A stretch of 8,812 bases of DNA from Cyanobacteria bacterium OH_CDB_58 (lineage in GTDB: Bacteria; Cyanobacteriota; Vampirovibrionia; Gastranaerophilales; Gastranaerophilaceae), in NCBI GenBank assembly GCA_023435965.1, contig JAEZLC010000109.1:1-8812 (forward strand), written 5' to 3'. The position numbers and the translations under genes were made by a program. The notes beneath the pieces are model-generated. The model did no database searches. It had not been told where the DNA came from and saw only the letters and a program-made list of their open reading frames with translations. This document shows positions 1 through 6,717 of this stretch, piece by piece; position 1 is the first letter of the stretch; the number at the start of each line of letters is the position of its first letter.

Positions 1-558
1 ACATTTAGGTCTCTCTGTAGGCTTTTCGACAAATGCAGTCAATTTCCAGTCATCATCAACTTCAATAATTCCAAATTCGCTGGCTTGTTCGATAGGGATA
101 GGAATAGCGGATATGGTCAAATCAGCTTTTTTCTTTTTATGAAAATCAAGCATTAACTGAACATTCATTTTGTAAATATGGTCGCCACCAAAAACGCAAA
201 CCTTTTCAGGGTCTTCGTCATATATATGTGTCAAATTCTGAAAGACTGCATCCGCAGTACCTTTATACCAGTGTCCGTCTGTTCTCATCTGAGCGGGCAC
301 AAGGTCAATGTATTGACCTATAATTGGAGATAACGGCCAACCTCTGGCAATATGCTGATTTAATGAATCTGATTTATACTGAGTCAAGATTTTTAACTTA
401 TAAAATCCCGAGTTGATAAAATTATTAATGACAAAATCAATAATTCTATAACGTCCGCCAAAAGGAACGGCAGGCTTCGCTCTGTCTCTTGTCAGAGGAT
501 AAAGTCTCTTGCCTTCACCGCCGGCTAGAATCATAACCAAAGTGTTATCTATTGACAT
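1..558 (-). CDS. glgC: Glucose-1-phosphate adenylyltransferase (ADP-glucose pyrophosphorylase), N-terminal part, cut by the window's left edge
   Basis: GlgC makes ADP-glucose from glucose-1-phosphate and ATP, the committed step of bacterial glycogen synthesis in the cytoplasm. The frame is open for exactly 186 codons from the ATG at 558 to the window edge, so only the nucleotidyltransferase domain is visible, under half of the usual length of about 400-430 residues. The sequence shows the nucleotide-binding loop [13 protein letters not shown] (residues 11-23), [10 protein letters not shown] (26-35), and further on [28 protein letters not shown] and FVEKP, all signature GlgC segments. The start is supported by AAAGGGG (minus strand, 565-571) six bases before the ATG. 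It lies 29 bp downstream of lepA on the same strand with no terminator between, so cotranscription is likely. Allosteric sites are mostly outside the visible part. Identity is nearly certain; the rest of the gene is unseen. Confidence 0.96.
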   Translation of the reverse strand, partial: MSIDNTLVMILAGGEGKRLYPLTRDRAKPAVPFGGRYRIIDFVINNFINSGFYKLKILTQYKSDSLNQHIARGWPLSPIIGQYIDLVPAQMRTDGHWYKGTADAVFQNLTHIYDEDPEKVCVFGGDHIYKMNVQLMLDFHKKKKADLTISAIPIPIEQASEFGIIEVDDDWKLTAFVEKPTERPKC

Positions 559-587
559 ATAAAACCCCTTTGTTTGTAAGTTGCAGA

Positions 588-2390
588 TTAATCTTCGTCT
601 AAGCTTAAAACCGCCATAAACGCTTCTTGAGGGACATCCACTCTACCTACAGATTTCATACGTTTTTTACCTTTTTTCTGTTTCTCAAGCAATTTTCTCT
701 TACGGGTGATGTCTCCGCCATAACATTTATCTAAAACGTTTTTACGCATAGCTTTAATATTTGTTCTCGCAACTATTCTTCCTCCGATTGCCGCCTGAAT
801 CGGAACTTCGAACATTTGACGAGGAATAATCTCTTTAAGTTTATTTGTCAATTTTTGTCCAATATAATATGCACTATCCTTGTGAACAATTACACTAAGG
901 GCATCAACAACTTCTCCTGCAAGTAGAACATCCAGTTTAGCCAACTCAGAACGCTTGTATTCGCTAAATTCATAATCCATACTTGCATATCCTTTAGAGC
1001 GTGATTTCAGTTGATCATAAAAATCCGTGATGACTTCACTCAAAGGAATTTCATATTCCAAATTTACCCTGATTTTGTCAAGGTAGGACATGTTCTTAAA
1101 AATACCCCTTTTGGTCTGAGAAAGATCCATCAACGCTCCTACATATTCGTTAGGAGTGATAACGTTAACCTTAACATAAGGTTCTTCAATATATTCTCTC
1201 AACTGAGCATCGGGCAACTTGGCCGGGTTATCGATTTCCACCATTTCGCCATTTGTTTTATAAACTTTGTATATTACACTTGGAGCAGTTGTTACAAGAG
1301 AAAGGTTATACTCTCTCTCAAATCTCTCTTGAGCAATTTCCATATGGAGCATCCCCAAGAATCCGCATCTAAATCCGAAACCTAAAGCAGAAGATGTCTC
1401 AGGTTCAAATGTAATACTAGAGTCATTCAGTTTTAATTTTTCCAAAGCATCTTTTAAATCAGCATACTGATCATTATCTACCGGATACATACCTGAAAAC
1501 ACCATAGGAAGGGCCTCTTTGTATCCTTCTAATGGCTCTGTGGCACCGTTTTCTTGGGTAGTTACAGTATCTCCGACGAACCTTGTGAGCTCTTTTATAG
1601 AACATGCCATATATCCAACATCGCCTGTTTTAAGCTCCTTTACGGGAACCCTATTTGGGTTAAGGTATCCAAGCTCAACTACATCATACTTTTTACCAGT
1701 AGCCATAAATTTGACTTTATCGCCGACCTTAACATTTCCGTCTACAACCTTAAAAAAGCAGATTGTACCCAAATATTGATCGTACGCACTATCAAAAACC
1801 ATTGCCCTTAGAGGCTTATCCGAAGTATCAACCGGAGGAGGAACAAACTCCACAACCGCTTCCAACACATCCGGAATTCCGATACCTTCTTTAGCACTCA
1901 CCGGGATTGCCATAGAAGCATCGATACCGAGGATTTCTTCTATTTCATTTTTCACTCTTTCGACGTCAGCTGACGGAAGGTCAATTTTGTTAATAACCGG
2001 TATTATTTCAAGATTTTGCTCAACGGCAAGATAAACATTCGCAAGTGTTTGAGCTTCTACGCCTTGCGTGGCATCAACAATAAGGAGTGCTCCTTCACAA
2101 GCAGCCAATGAACGTGAAACTTCATAAGAAAAATCGACGTGTCCAGGCGTATCAATAAGGTTCAAGACATAGTTTTTTCCATTTTTAGCCTTATAATTCA
2201 TTCTGGCAGCATTAAGCTTAATAGTAATTCCACGTTCTCTTTCGATATCCATAGTATCCAAGAGCTGTGCCTGCATATCTCTTGCGGCTATTGTTTCGGT
2301 AGCCTCCAACAATCTATCTGCCAGAGTGGACTTGCCGTGGTCAATATGGGCTATAATACAAAAGTTTCTTACGTTTTCAATATACTTCAT
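588..2390 (-). CDS. lepA: Elongation factor 4 (LepA), ribosome-associated translational GTPase
   Basis: LepA/EF4 is a ribosome-binding GTPase implicated in back-translocation or initiation quality and found in nearly all bacteria. At 600 residues it has the family's normal length. The G domain carries AHIDHGKST (14-22, G1), GITI (54-57, G2), DTPGH (80-84, G3), NKID (134-137, G4) and SAK (165-167, G5). Domain II and the LepA-specific C-terminal domain follow. The tail includes [23 protein letters not shown] and [12 protein letters not shown], which are diagnostic for LepA rather than EF-G. The start is fixed: an in-frame TAA directly precedes the ATG. There is no clear Shine-Dalgarno sequence in the A-rich leader, so translation may rely on an unstructured leader. 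A promoter is proposed at 2484-2512, and glgC follows 29 bp downstream. From memory of the family, the G-domain wording is close to cyanobacterial LepA; this is the main basis for the taxonomic guess. Confidence 0.98.
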   Translation of the reverse strand: MKYIENVRNFCIIAHIDHGKSTLADRLLEATETIAARDMQAQLLDTMDIERERGITIKLNAARMNYKAKNGKNYVLNLIDTPGHVDFSYEVSRSLAACEGALLIVDATQGVEAQTLANVYLAVEQNLEIIPVINKIDLPSADVERVKNEIEEILGIDASMAIPVSAKEGIGIPDVLEAVVEFVPPPVDTSDKPLRAMVFDSAYDQYLGTICFFKVVDGNVKVGDKVKFMATGKKYDVVELGYLNPNRVPVKELKTGDVGYMACSIKELTRFVGDTVTTQENGATEPLEGYKEALPMVFSGMYPVDNDQYADLKDALEKLKLNDSSITFEPETSSALGFGFRCGFLGMLHMEIAQERFEREYNLSLVTTAPSVIYKVYKTNGEMVEIDNPAKLPDAQLREYIEEPYVKVNVITPNEYVGALMDLSQTKRGIFKNMSYLDKIRVNLEYEIPLSEVITDFYDQLKSRSKGYASMDYEFSEYKRSELAKLDVLLAGEVVDALSVIVHKDSAYYIGQKLTNKLKEIIPRQMFEVPIQAAIGGRIVARTNIKAMRKNVLDKCYGGDITRKRKLLEKQKKGKKRMKSVGRVDVPQEAFMAVLSLDED

Positions 2391-2483
2391 TTATTTTTAT
2401 CTTATCAGTCGGTCTACACAAATATATTTCTTTAAAACATTTACAAATCAAACATTTTAAACAATTAACTGTTCTCTTTAATT

Positions 2484-2512
2484 AGTATATCTAATAAGTT
2501 TTTATTTGCCAA
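2484..2512 (-). promoter_or_regulatory. Probable sigma-70-type promoter for lepA-glgC
   Basis: On the minus strand TTGGCA (2512-2507, five of six against TTGACA) and TATACT (2489-2484, five of six against TATAAT) are separated by exactly 17 bases. Transcription would start near 2477 and give lepA an AT-rich leader of about 87 nt. It lies within the 170-bp gap downstream of the unknown 212-residue gene, so lepA need not depend on read-through from that gene. This is sequence evidence only. Confidence 0.6.
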
Positions 2513-2560
2513 TAATTGATTTAACCTAAAGATAATACAAATGAGAACAATTATTATAAA

Positions 2561-3199
2561 TTAAAAACTAATGGTTCTTCTTACGCTTTCTTCATGGTAA
2601 AGCCCGCCACCACAGATGGTTTCTATGACTTTTAGAAGAAACTCTCTTGAAGAATCCATTTGGTTTATATAAAACTCTCTATTTCCAAGATGCTTAATTT
2701 TTATTATAGAACTTTGCGTTTTTTCGGCAGGAACGTACAAAGAAGCGATTTCATGCTCTAAAAGTGCCTGAATTTTATCTTCAGGATTTTCGTTTAAAAT
2801 ATCCTGATAATTGCCTTTTAACGCCATTATCCTTCCCGCGAACAACGGCAATTCATTTTCTCTATATAAAGCTTGAGGCTTGTCATTCTGACTTGTAGTA
2901 AAACTTATCGTATGCCACAAAATATTAAGCGTAGCTACCGTTTTAGACGCATCTACCGAATAATAAATGTTCTGAGTAGGAATTCCTCTGGCAGAAAAAG
3001 ACTGCTTCAGGTATTCGACAGTGGTATTCATATTATCCACCATCTTTACAAATACTTCAGCCATATTAACGTTAGAGTGCTGATACTCCAAAAATTGCTT
3101 ATACATATGAGTGGAGACCAAGTTCATCCTCTCTTGTATAACAGAAGACTTTCTTACCGAAAGTTCTAAATTGTCTAAGCTGTCAAAACTGTTAGCCAA
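2561..3199 (-). CDS. Conserved-looking hypothetical protein, 212 residues, function unknown
   Basis: I do not recognise this protein. It is predicted to be soluble: no signal peptide, no long hydrophobic stretch, and mixed helical-looking composition. Residues 16-70 are rich in Met, Gln and Asn and look helical. The C-terminal half has segments such as LPLFAGRIMALKGNYQD and a closing CGGGLYHEESVRRT. The proposed start is a TTG at 3199, preceded at about nine bases by a weak purine-rich AAAGAG. The same frame stays open upstream to a TAA at 3280 without ATG, GTG or TTG; an ATT at 3271 would add about 24 mostly basic and aromatic residues, so the N-terminus is uncertain. It stands upstream of lepA on the same strand (170 bp gap with its own promoter) and divergent from the zinc-ribbon gene. 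Its unbroken 212-codon frame and leftward co-orientation with lepA make it credible as a gene. No function is proposed. Confidence 0.75.
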   Translation of the reverse strand: MANSFDSLDNLELSVRKSSVIQERMNLVSTHMYKQFLEYQHSNVNMAEVFVKMVDNMNTTVEYLKQSFSARGIPTQNIYYSVDASKTVATLNILWHTISFTTSQNDKPQALYRENELPLFAGRIMALKGNYQDILNENPEDKIQALLEHEIASLYVPAEKTQSSIIKIKHLGNREFYINQMDSSREFLLKVIETICGGGLYHEESVRRTISF

Positions 3200-3261
3200 C
3201 GATTCACGCTCTTTTTTAAATTGTAACCTTATTTTATTCCAAAATCCCTTTTTATAAAACC

Positions 3262-3267
3262 ATTTTA
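3262..3267 (-). promoter_or_regulatory. Weak candidate -10 box for the 212-residue gene
   Basis: The minus strand reads TAAAAT here, five of six against the -10 consensus. Seventeen bases further upstream is TTCAAC, a poor -35 match (three of six). Transcription would begin near 3255, about 55 nt upstream of the TTG start. If correct, this favours the TTG over the upstream ATT, because the ATT codon at 3271 would then not be in the transcript. The region is so AT-rich that chance matches are common. Confidence 0.25.
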
Positions 3268-3339
3268 CAATTTTTTTTTACAAAGTTGAATACTTATTAC
3301 AGATTATTTCTTTCAAACTACAAGAATATTTTGATTTTT

Positions 3340-3345
3340 TATAAA
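3340..3345 (+). promoter_or_regulatory. Weak candidate -10 box for the zinc-ribbon / formyltransferase pair
   Basis: TATAAA matches the -10 consensus in five of six positions and would start transcription near 3352, about 34 nt before the ATG at 3386. The -35 position at correct spacing (3317-3322, ACTACA) matches only half. An alternative pairing, TTGATT at 3331 with TATATC at 3352, has a 15-base spacer. I see no sigma-28-type TAAA / GCCGATAA arrangement. A promoter must exist in this divergent gap, but its exact place is unclear. Confidence 0.3.
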
Positions 3346-3372
3346 ATTTAATATATCATCATGTTGTAGCTG

Positions 3373-3379
3373 AAGGAAG
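3373..3379 (+). promoter_or_regulatory. Shine-Dalgarno sequence that selects the ATG at 3386
   Basis: AAGGAAG ends six bases before the ATG at 3386. An in-frame TTG at 3380 directly abuts this element, too close to be served by it, so the ATG two codons further on is the better start. Confidence 0.7.
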
Positions 3380-3385
3380 TTGAAT

Positions 3386-3739
3386 ATGTCTCAATTGGTT
3401 AACTGTTCTAGGTGTGGTACTTTATTTATCAAAAAAAATAAAGATATTTGTGATAATTGTATTAAGGAAATCCAGAATCTTCAAGAAAGCATAATTGAAT
3501 ACGTCGATGCATCTCCTCTTGAAAAAGTTCATGTAAAAACTATTGTTGAACACTTTAAAATATCTATGAATGAACTTGAGCAATTTTTAATATCAAGAAA
3601 ACTGGCTCCCGTTGAAAAAAAACTTGTGTTCACCTGCATAAAATGTAATTCATTATTGCCGATAGAAACGCCGTTTTCTTTCGTATGTAAAAAATGTACG
3701 CAAGAAATGAAGCAAGAAGTATTAAAAAGACTTATATAA
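3386..3739 (+). CDS. YvyF-type flagellar-region protein: two zinc ribbons flanking a helix-turn-helix-like segment
   Basis: This 117-residue protein has four CxxC knuckles: C7-C10 and C22-C25 at the N-terminus (NCSRCGTLFIK then DICDNCIKEI), and C84-C87 and C101-C104 at the C-terminus. Together they suggest two four-cysteine zinc ribbons. Between them, residues 45-73 (LEKVHVKTIVEHF then NELEQFLISRKL) read like a small helix-turn-helix. The N-terminal motif, the length and the overall order match the YvyF/TIGR03826 'flagellar operon protein' family as I recall it, whose role is poorly understood. The presence of fliD about 1 kb downstream supports a motility link. The start is the ATG at 3386, with AAGGAAG six bases upstream; a TTG at 3380 is less likely. 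The stop is 7 bp before the formyltransferase gene, so the two are probably cotranscribed. A DNA- or RNA-binding regulator is plausible but inferred. The family call is less certain than the zinc-ribbon call. Confidence 0.75.
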   Translation: MSQLVNCSRCGTLFIKKNKDICDNCIKEIQNLQESIIEYVDASPLEKVHVKTIVEHFKISMNELEQFLISRKLAPVEKKLVFTCIKCNSLLPIETPFSFVCKKCTQEMKQEVLKRLI

Positions 3740-3746
3740 AGAGTTT

Positions 3747-4697
3747 ATGTTAAAAGTTGTAGTTATAGGTTATGGTCAAATGCTGGCTAATCTGATTCTG
3801 GGTTGTATAGAATCAGGACACCAGATTGTCGGAGTATTAAGACATGATCGGATAGTATACGACCCTGTAAGCCTTGCAATAAAAGATATTTTTGCCCCCT
3901 CAAAAGACAAATGTTTTATATCAGGATGCAACCTTAATGAAATAAAGGCAACCAGTGTCAACAGCGAAGGGTTCAAAAAAGAAATAATAAAACTCAATCC
4001 TGACATTATTCTAATTGGGTCTTGGAGCGAAAAATTAAAAAAGCACATTATTGACCTTCCAAAAATTGCTTGCATCAATGCTCATCCATCTCTGCTTCCA
4101 AGATATAGAGGGCCAAACCCTTACGCACAAGTGATAATAAATGGAGAGAACAAAACCGGTATAACTTTCCATTTAGTAGACACCAAGTTCGACAACGGCC
4201 CTATTTTACACCAGGCAGAAGTCGAAATCCTGCCTGATGATACTGGCGAAACACTAAAATCTCGATGTGCCTGCAAAGCAAAGTCAGAAATAGGAGTTTT
4301 GTTAAGCAAAATGGATTCTGAAATTGTAATACCGATGCCTCAAAATGAAACTTTGGCAACATATCAGAAACAACTGGATGCAAAAGACATCATTTTAGAT
4401 TTTAAAAAAAGTTCAACTGAAATCGACAGGAAAATACGCGGGCTAACTCCCTGGTTAAAATCCTATATCCCATACAAAAACAACTTCTTCAGAGTTGACA
4501 CATACAAAATAGTTGAAAACACAACTCAAGTAAGAGAAGCCCAAACCATTGTAAAAAAGGGAAGAAAATCTCTTCAAATCCTCTGCGGCGACAATAAAGT
4601 TATAGAATTTACTAATTTAAAAATGTTAAGCCCCATACCTTTTAGCACGGAGCTTTACATAGACTTATTTTTAAAAATCAACGATAAAGCAAAATAG
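3747..4697 (+). CDS. Formyltransferase family protein, methionyl-tRNA formyltransferase-like (Fmt-like)
   Basis: This 316-residue enzyme has the length and two-domain order of Fmt, which transfers a formyl group from 10-formyl-tetrahydrofolate to initiator Met-tRNA. The catalytic formyltransferase triad is intact: N111 and H113 in INAHPSLLPRYRG, and D149 in FDNGPIL. The Fmt-type C-terminal domain is visible from about residue 200: ETLATYQKQL, an IDRKIRGLTPW segment and the following beta-rich part. It departs from standard Fmt in two places. The usual SLLPKWRGAAP is SLLPRYRGPNPY, and the N-terminus (VVVIGYGQMLANLI) lacks the GTPxFA loop. It may therefore be the genome's divergent Fmt, a paralogue, or an enzyme with another amino acceptor such as an amino-sugar nucleotide; the Fmt-like C-domain favours tRNA. 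It starts 7 bp after the zinc-ribbon gene with AAAGAG three bases before the ATG, and its stop lies one base from that of convergent fliD. Confidence 0.85.
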   Translation: MLKVVVIGYGQMLANLILGCIESGHQIVGVLRHDRIVYDPVSLAIKDIFAPSKDKCFISGCNLNEIKATSVNSEGFKKEIIKLNPDIILIGSWSEKLKKHIIDLPKIACINAHPSLLPRYRGPNPYAQVIINGENKTGITFHLVDTKFDNGPILHQAEVEILPDDTGETLKSRCACKAKSEIGVLLSKMDSEIVIPMPQNETLATYQKQLDAKDIILDFKKSSTEIDRKIRGLTPWLKSYIPYKNNFFRVDTYKIVENTTQVREAQTIVKKGRKSLQILCGDNKVIEFTNLKMLSPIPFSTELYIDLFLKINDKAK

Positions 4698-4698
4698 A

Positions 4699-6459
4699 TT
4701 AGCCTGTTGTGGATGTACCCATTTGGCTGTACTGTGCCTTAATTTTCGCAATTGTCTGATCCATAGCTTCAAATTGTGCCGTTAATGTCTTTTTATAAGC
4801 GGTTAATGCGTCGTTTTTACGAGTAATTTGATCATTCAAAGACTTAACCTGACTTTTTATACTTTCAGATCTTGCTGCGAAATAACCGTTTTTGGAATCT
4901 AAAGTTCCTTCTACGATAGTTCTCATATTGCCAACAATACCTGTTGTTGATTTAGAAGTGCTACCTACAAGTAGTTCTTTAACAGCATCAGGATCACTAT
5001 TTAGAGCTTCTAAGAATTTTTTCTCATCTATCTGCAGCTTATTCGTGTTATCACTCACGCCTGTTGAGCCTATTTTGCCTGTAGTGATGCCGATATCAGC
5101 GAGTGTCTTGTAGCTAGTACCTGTATCCACCCTGTCTGAAACCGCAAATCTTAATTTGTTTCTTATAGAAGTCAATGATGTTTCATATCTTAAACCGCTA
5201 TCTGTCTTCGCAATATTATCTGTTTTTGCAATAACATTGTTAAATTCAGTAATAAAATCTTTAACAGCAGTAAGAGCCGTGCTTGTATCCTGTTCAACTT
5301 TGACCTTAACACTTTTGTCGGTTTCGGTGACATTATTCAAATTAAAGACAAGCCCGGGAATCCCTGTTGTTTCGCTTGTGACGGTATTGCTGAATGATTC
5401 TATTTCTTTTGTACCATCAAGAATTATTTTCGCATTTTTGCCAAGGGTTTGCGTTCCATTAACAATCTTATCGCCACTTGTTAAGCCCACGGATTCCAAG
5501 AAATTGCTTGTACCGTTTTCCATACTTATATTAAAGGCTCCGGTATATTTGGATGTTAATGAAAGCTCTCCTGTACTTGAATCAAAAGAAGCAGTGACAC
5601 CGGCATCCGCAGTTGAATTAATCTTGCTAATTAACGAATTTAAAGTTGTATTTTCATCAATTGTAAAAGTTGCTTTTCCGATTTTGAATGTACCCGCTTG
5701 CACCTGAGGAGTAAAACCTGAAGTTGCACTTGTAATTTTCGCATTCAAATTTACATCAATTATCGAACGTGAACTTGAATAAACATTTAATGCAGGGTCC
5801 TTTTTCAAAGCCAAAACAGAAGCCAAATTACTTGAATCTTGAGCAGATCCTAAGCTTATAGACTTACTTCCGGCGTCGATGTTAAACTTCCCATCTGCTA
5901 TAGAAACATTAATCAAGCCGTCAGGATTGTCATCTGACTTTGTTGCGTTAACCATTTTGTCTTTTATTTGGCTAAGAGTATCTGTTTTTGCAACATCAAT
6001 ATCAAACTTTTGATTATCTACATAAAAGGTGAAAGAGCCTTCTTTTGCAGAACCGTTTGCCAAAGAAGAAAAAACAGTGGAATCACTAATTTGATTTCCT
6101 ACAGTTTTAGATCCTTTCGCCGAAGTTGAAGTAGCAAGGTTTTTCACCTGAACATCTAACGTTTGGACCGCAGAAGCAGCTGTACTTGTTACTTTTAAAA
6201 TTGTTTCATCTGAAGATGTTACTTTATTTTGAGCAAATACGTTAGCACTGCTGCTCAAATTAGAATCAGTAAGCTTCAGCATCTTTGTAAGCATCGTATC
6301 GTAGACGCTTTTTAAATTTGTTAAGTTTGAAGAAGTAGTGTTAAGGTTAGTAACCTTCGTCTGGAGATTTGTTATTGGCACTTTTTTTGCGTTGATTATT
6401 GCATCAACCCAACTTGCTGTATCCAGCCCTGATCCTAAACCGCTAAATGATATTGTCAT
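4699..6459 (-). CDS. fliD: Flagellar hook-associated protein 2 (FliD, filament cap)
   Basis: FliD forms the cap at the tip of the flagellar filament that guides flagellin assembly; it is exported through the flagellar type III system. The N-terminus has the FliD_N signature FSGLGSGLDTASWVDAII (residues 5-22) followed by a heptad-like helix to about 66. The C-terminal FliD_C domain runs to a long helix (about 527-580) ending in MDQTIAKIKAQYSQM, typical of the capping coiled coil. In between are two similar beta-rich modules, about 140-222 (GSFTFYVDNQKFDID) and 255-327 (AGTFKIGKATFTID), resembling flagellin-IN motifs. There is no cysteine, as is common in axial flagellar proteins. At 586 residues it is within the family's wide range. 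The ATG is preceded by a strong AAGGAG (minus strand, 6472-6467) at seven bases. It is transcribed alone leftward and converges on the formyltransferase gene with one base between stops. Confidence 0.95.
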   Translation of the reverse strand: MTISFSGLGSGLDTASWVDAIINAKKVPITNLQTKVTNLNTTSSNLTNLKSVYDTMLTKMLKLTDSNLSSSANVFAQNKVTSSDETILKVTSTAASAVQTLDVQVKNLATSTSAKGSKTVGNQISDSTVFSSLANGSAKEGSFTFYVDNQKFDIDVAKTDTLSQIKDKMVNATKSDDNPDGLINVSIADGKFNIDAGSKSISLGSAQDSSNLASVLALKKDPALNVYSSSRSIIDVNLNAKITSATSGFTPQVQAGTFKIGKATFTIDENTTLNSLISKINSTADAGVTASFDSSTGELSLTSKYTGAFNISMENGTSNFLESVGLTSGDKIVNGTQTLGKNAKIILDGTKEIESFSNTVTSETTGIPGLVFNLNNVTETDKSVKVKVEQDTSTALTAVKDFITEFNNVIAKTDNIAKTDSGLRYETSLTSIRNKLRFAVSDRVDTGTSYKTLADIGITTGKIGSTGVSDNTNKLQIDEKKFLEALNSDPDAVKELLVGSTSKSTTGIVGNMRTIVEGTLDSKNGYFAARSESIKSQVKSLNDQITRKNDALTAYKKTLTAQFEAMDQTIAKIKAQYSQMGTSTTG

Positions 6460-6544
6460 CGACTTGCTCCTTCAATCTAGCTATAAACAACCGGCATCCT
6501 TGCCTTTTGAAGAAAAAAGCATCTTCTAATTGTTTATTTGGTGT

Positions 6545-6558
6545 TAATAACGTTATTA
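6545..6558. promoter_or_regulatory. 14-bp perfect palindrome in the fliD / HD-gene divergent region
   Basis: TAATAACGTTATTA is a perfect 14-bp inverted repeat centred between 6551 and 6552. It overlaps the candidate fliD -10 box (6555-6560, minus strand), a typical place for a repressor operator. The composition is AT-rich, so chance is a fair alternative. No matching second copy was seen in the window. Confidence 0.3.
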
Positions 6559-6560
6559 TA
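6555..6560 (-). promoter_or_regulatory. Candidate -10 box for fliD
   Basis: The minus strand reads a perfect TATAAT about 95 bases upstream of the fliD ATG. The -35 position at 17 bases spacing is TAGGAA, a poor match, so if used it might need an activator. A flagellar sigma-28 promoter was looked for and not found. Confidence 0.3.
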
Positions 6561-6660
6561 TAGTAAAATCTATAATTTTCCTATCATTACCTATAATATG
6601 CCCTAATTTTATTTTTTTTATCCTATATTCGGATTAAAAATTTATGTTTCTCAATATTTT

Positions 6661-6688
6661 TTCACACTTTTGCTTTTAGTGATATAAT
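6661..6688 (+). promoter_or_regulatory. Promoter for the HD-domain gene operon
   Basis: TTCACA (6661-6666, five of six) and a perfect TATAAT (6683-6688) are 16 bases apart. The -10 is preceded by TGA, giving an extended TGn -10 element. Transcription would begin near 6695, leaving a short leader of about 23 nt that holds AAAGG (6706-6710) seven bases before the ATG at 6718. This is the clearest promoter in the window. Confidence 0.7.
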
Positions 6689-6717
6689 TCCATTGTTAGT
6701 GTAACAAAGGTTTTTGA

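Noticed and set aside
1011..1385. Plus-strand open frame of 124 codons opposite lepA
   Set aside because: It is antisense to the most conserved gene in the window and has no domain resemblance.
2511..2555. Inverted repeat AATAATTG (2511-2518) / CAATTATT (2548-2555) as a terminator after the 212-residue gene
   Set aside because: It is an all-but-AT 8-bp stem with a 29-base loop and no T run. Such repeats are expected by chance here, and one arm overlaps the lepA -35 box.
3380..3385. TTG at 3380 as the start of the zinc-ribbon gene
   Set aside because: It abuts the Shine-Dalgarno sequence with no spacing, whereas the ATG at 3386 is six bases away.
5156..5707. Plus-strand open frame of 183 codons opposite fliD
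   Set aside because: It lies wholly antisense to a confidently identified fliD. Its Val/Leu/Ser-rich translation is what the complement of a Thr/Ser/Asn-rich gene gives, and it has no ribosome binding site.
6484..6520. GCCG-containing element (minus strand, 6495-6488) as a sigma-28 -10 box for fliD
   Set aside because: Only the GCCG part fits GCCGATAA, and the -35 position 15 bases upstream is TTCT rather than TAAA.
6507..6527. Short GAAGA / TCTTC hairpin as a terminator
   Set aside because: The 5-bp AT-rich stem has no following T run on either strand in a sensible position, and it lies in the fliD leader region where no gene ends.
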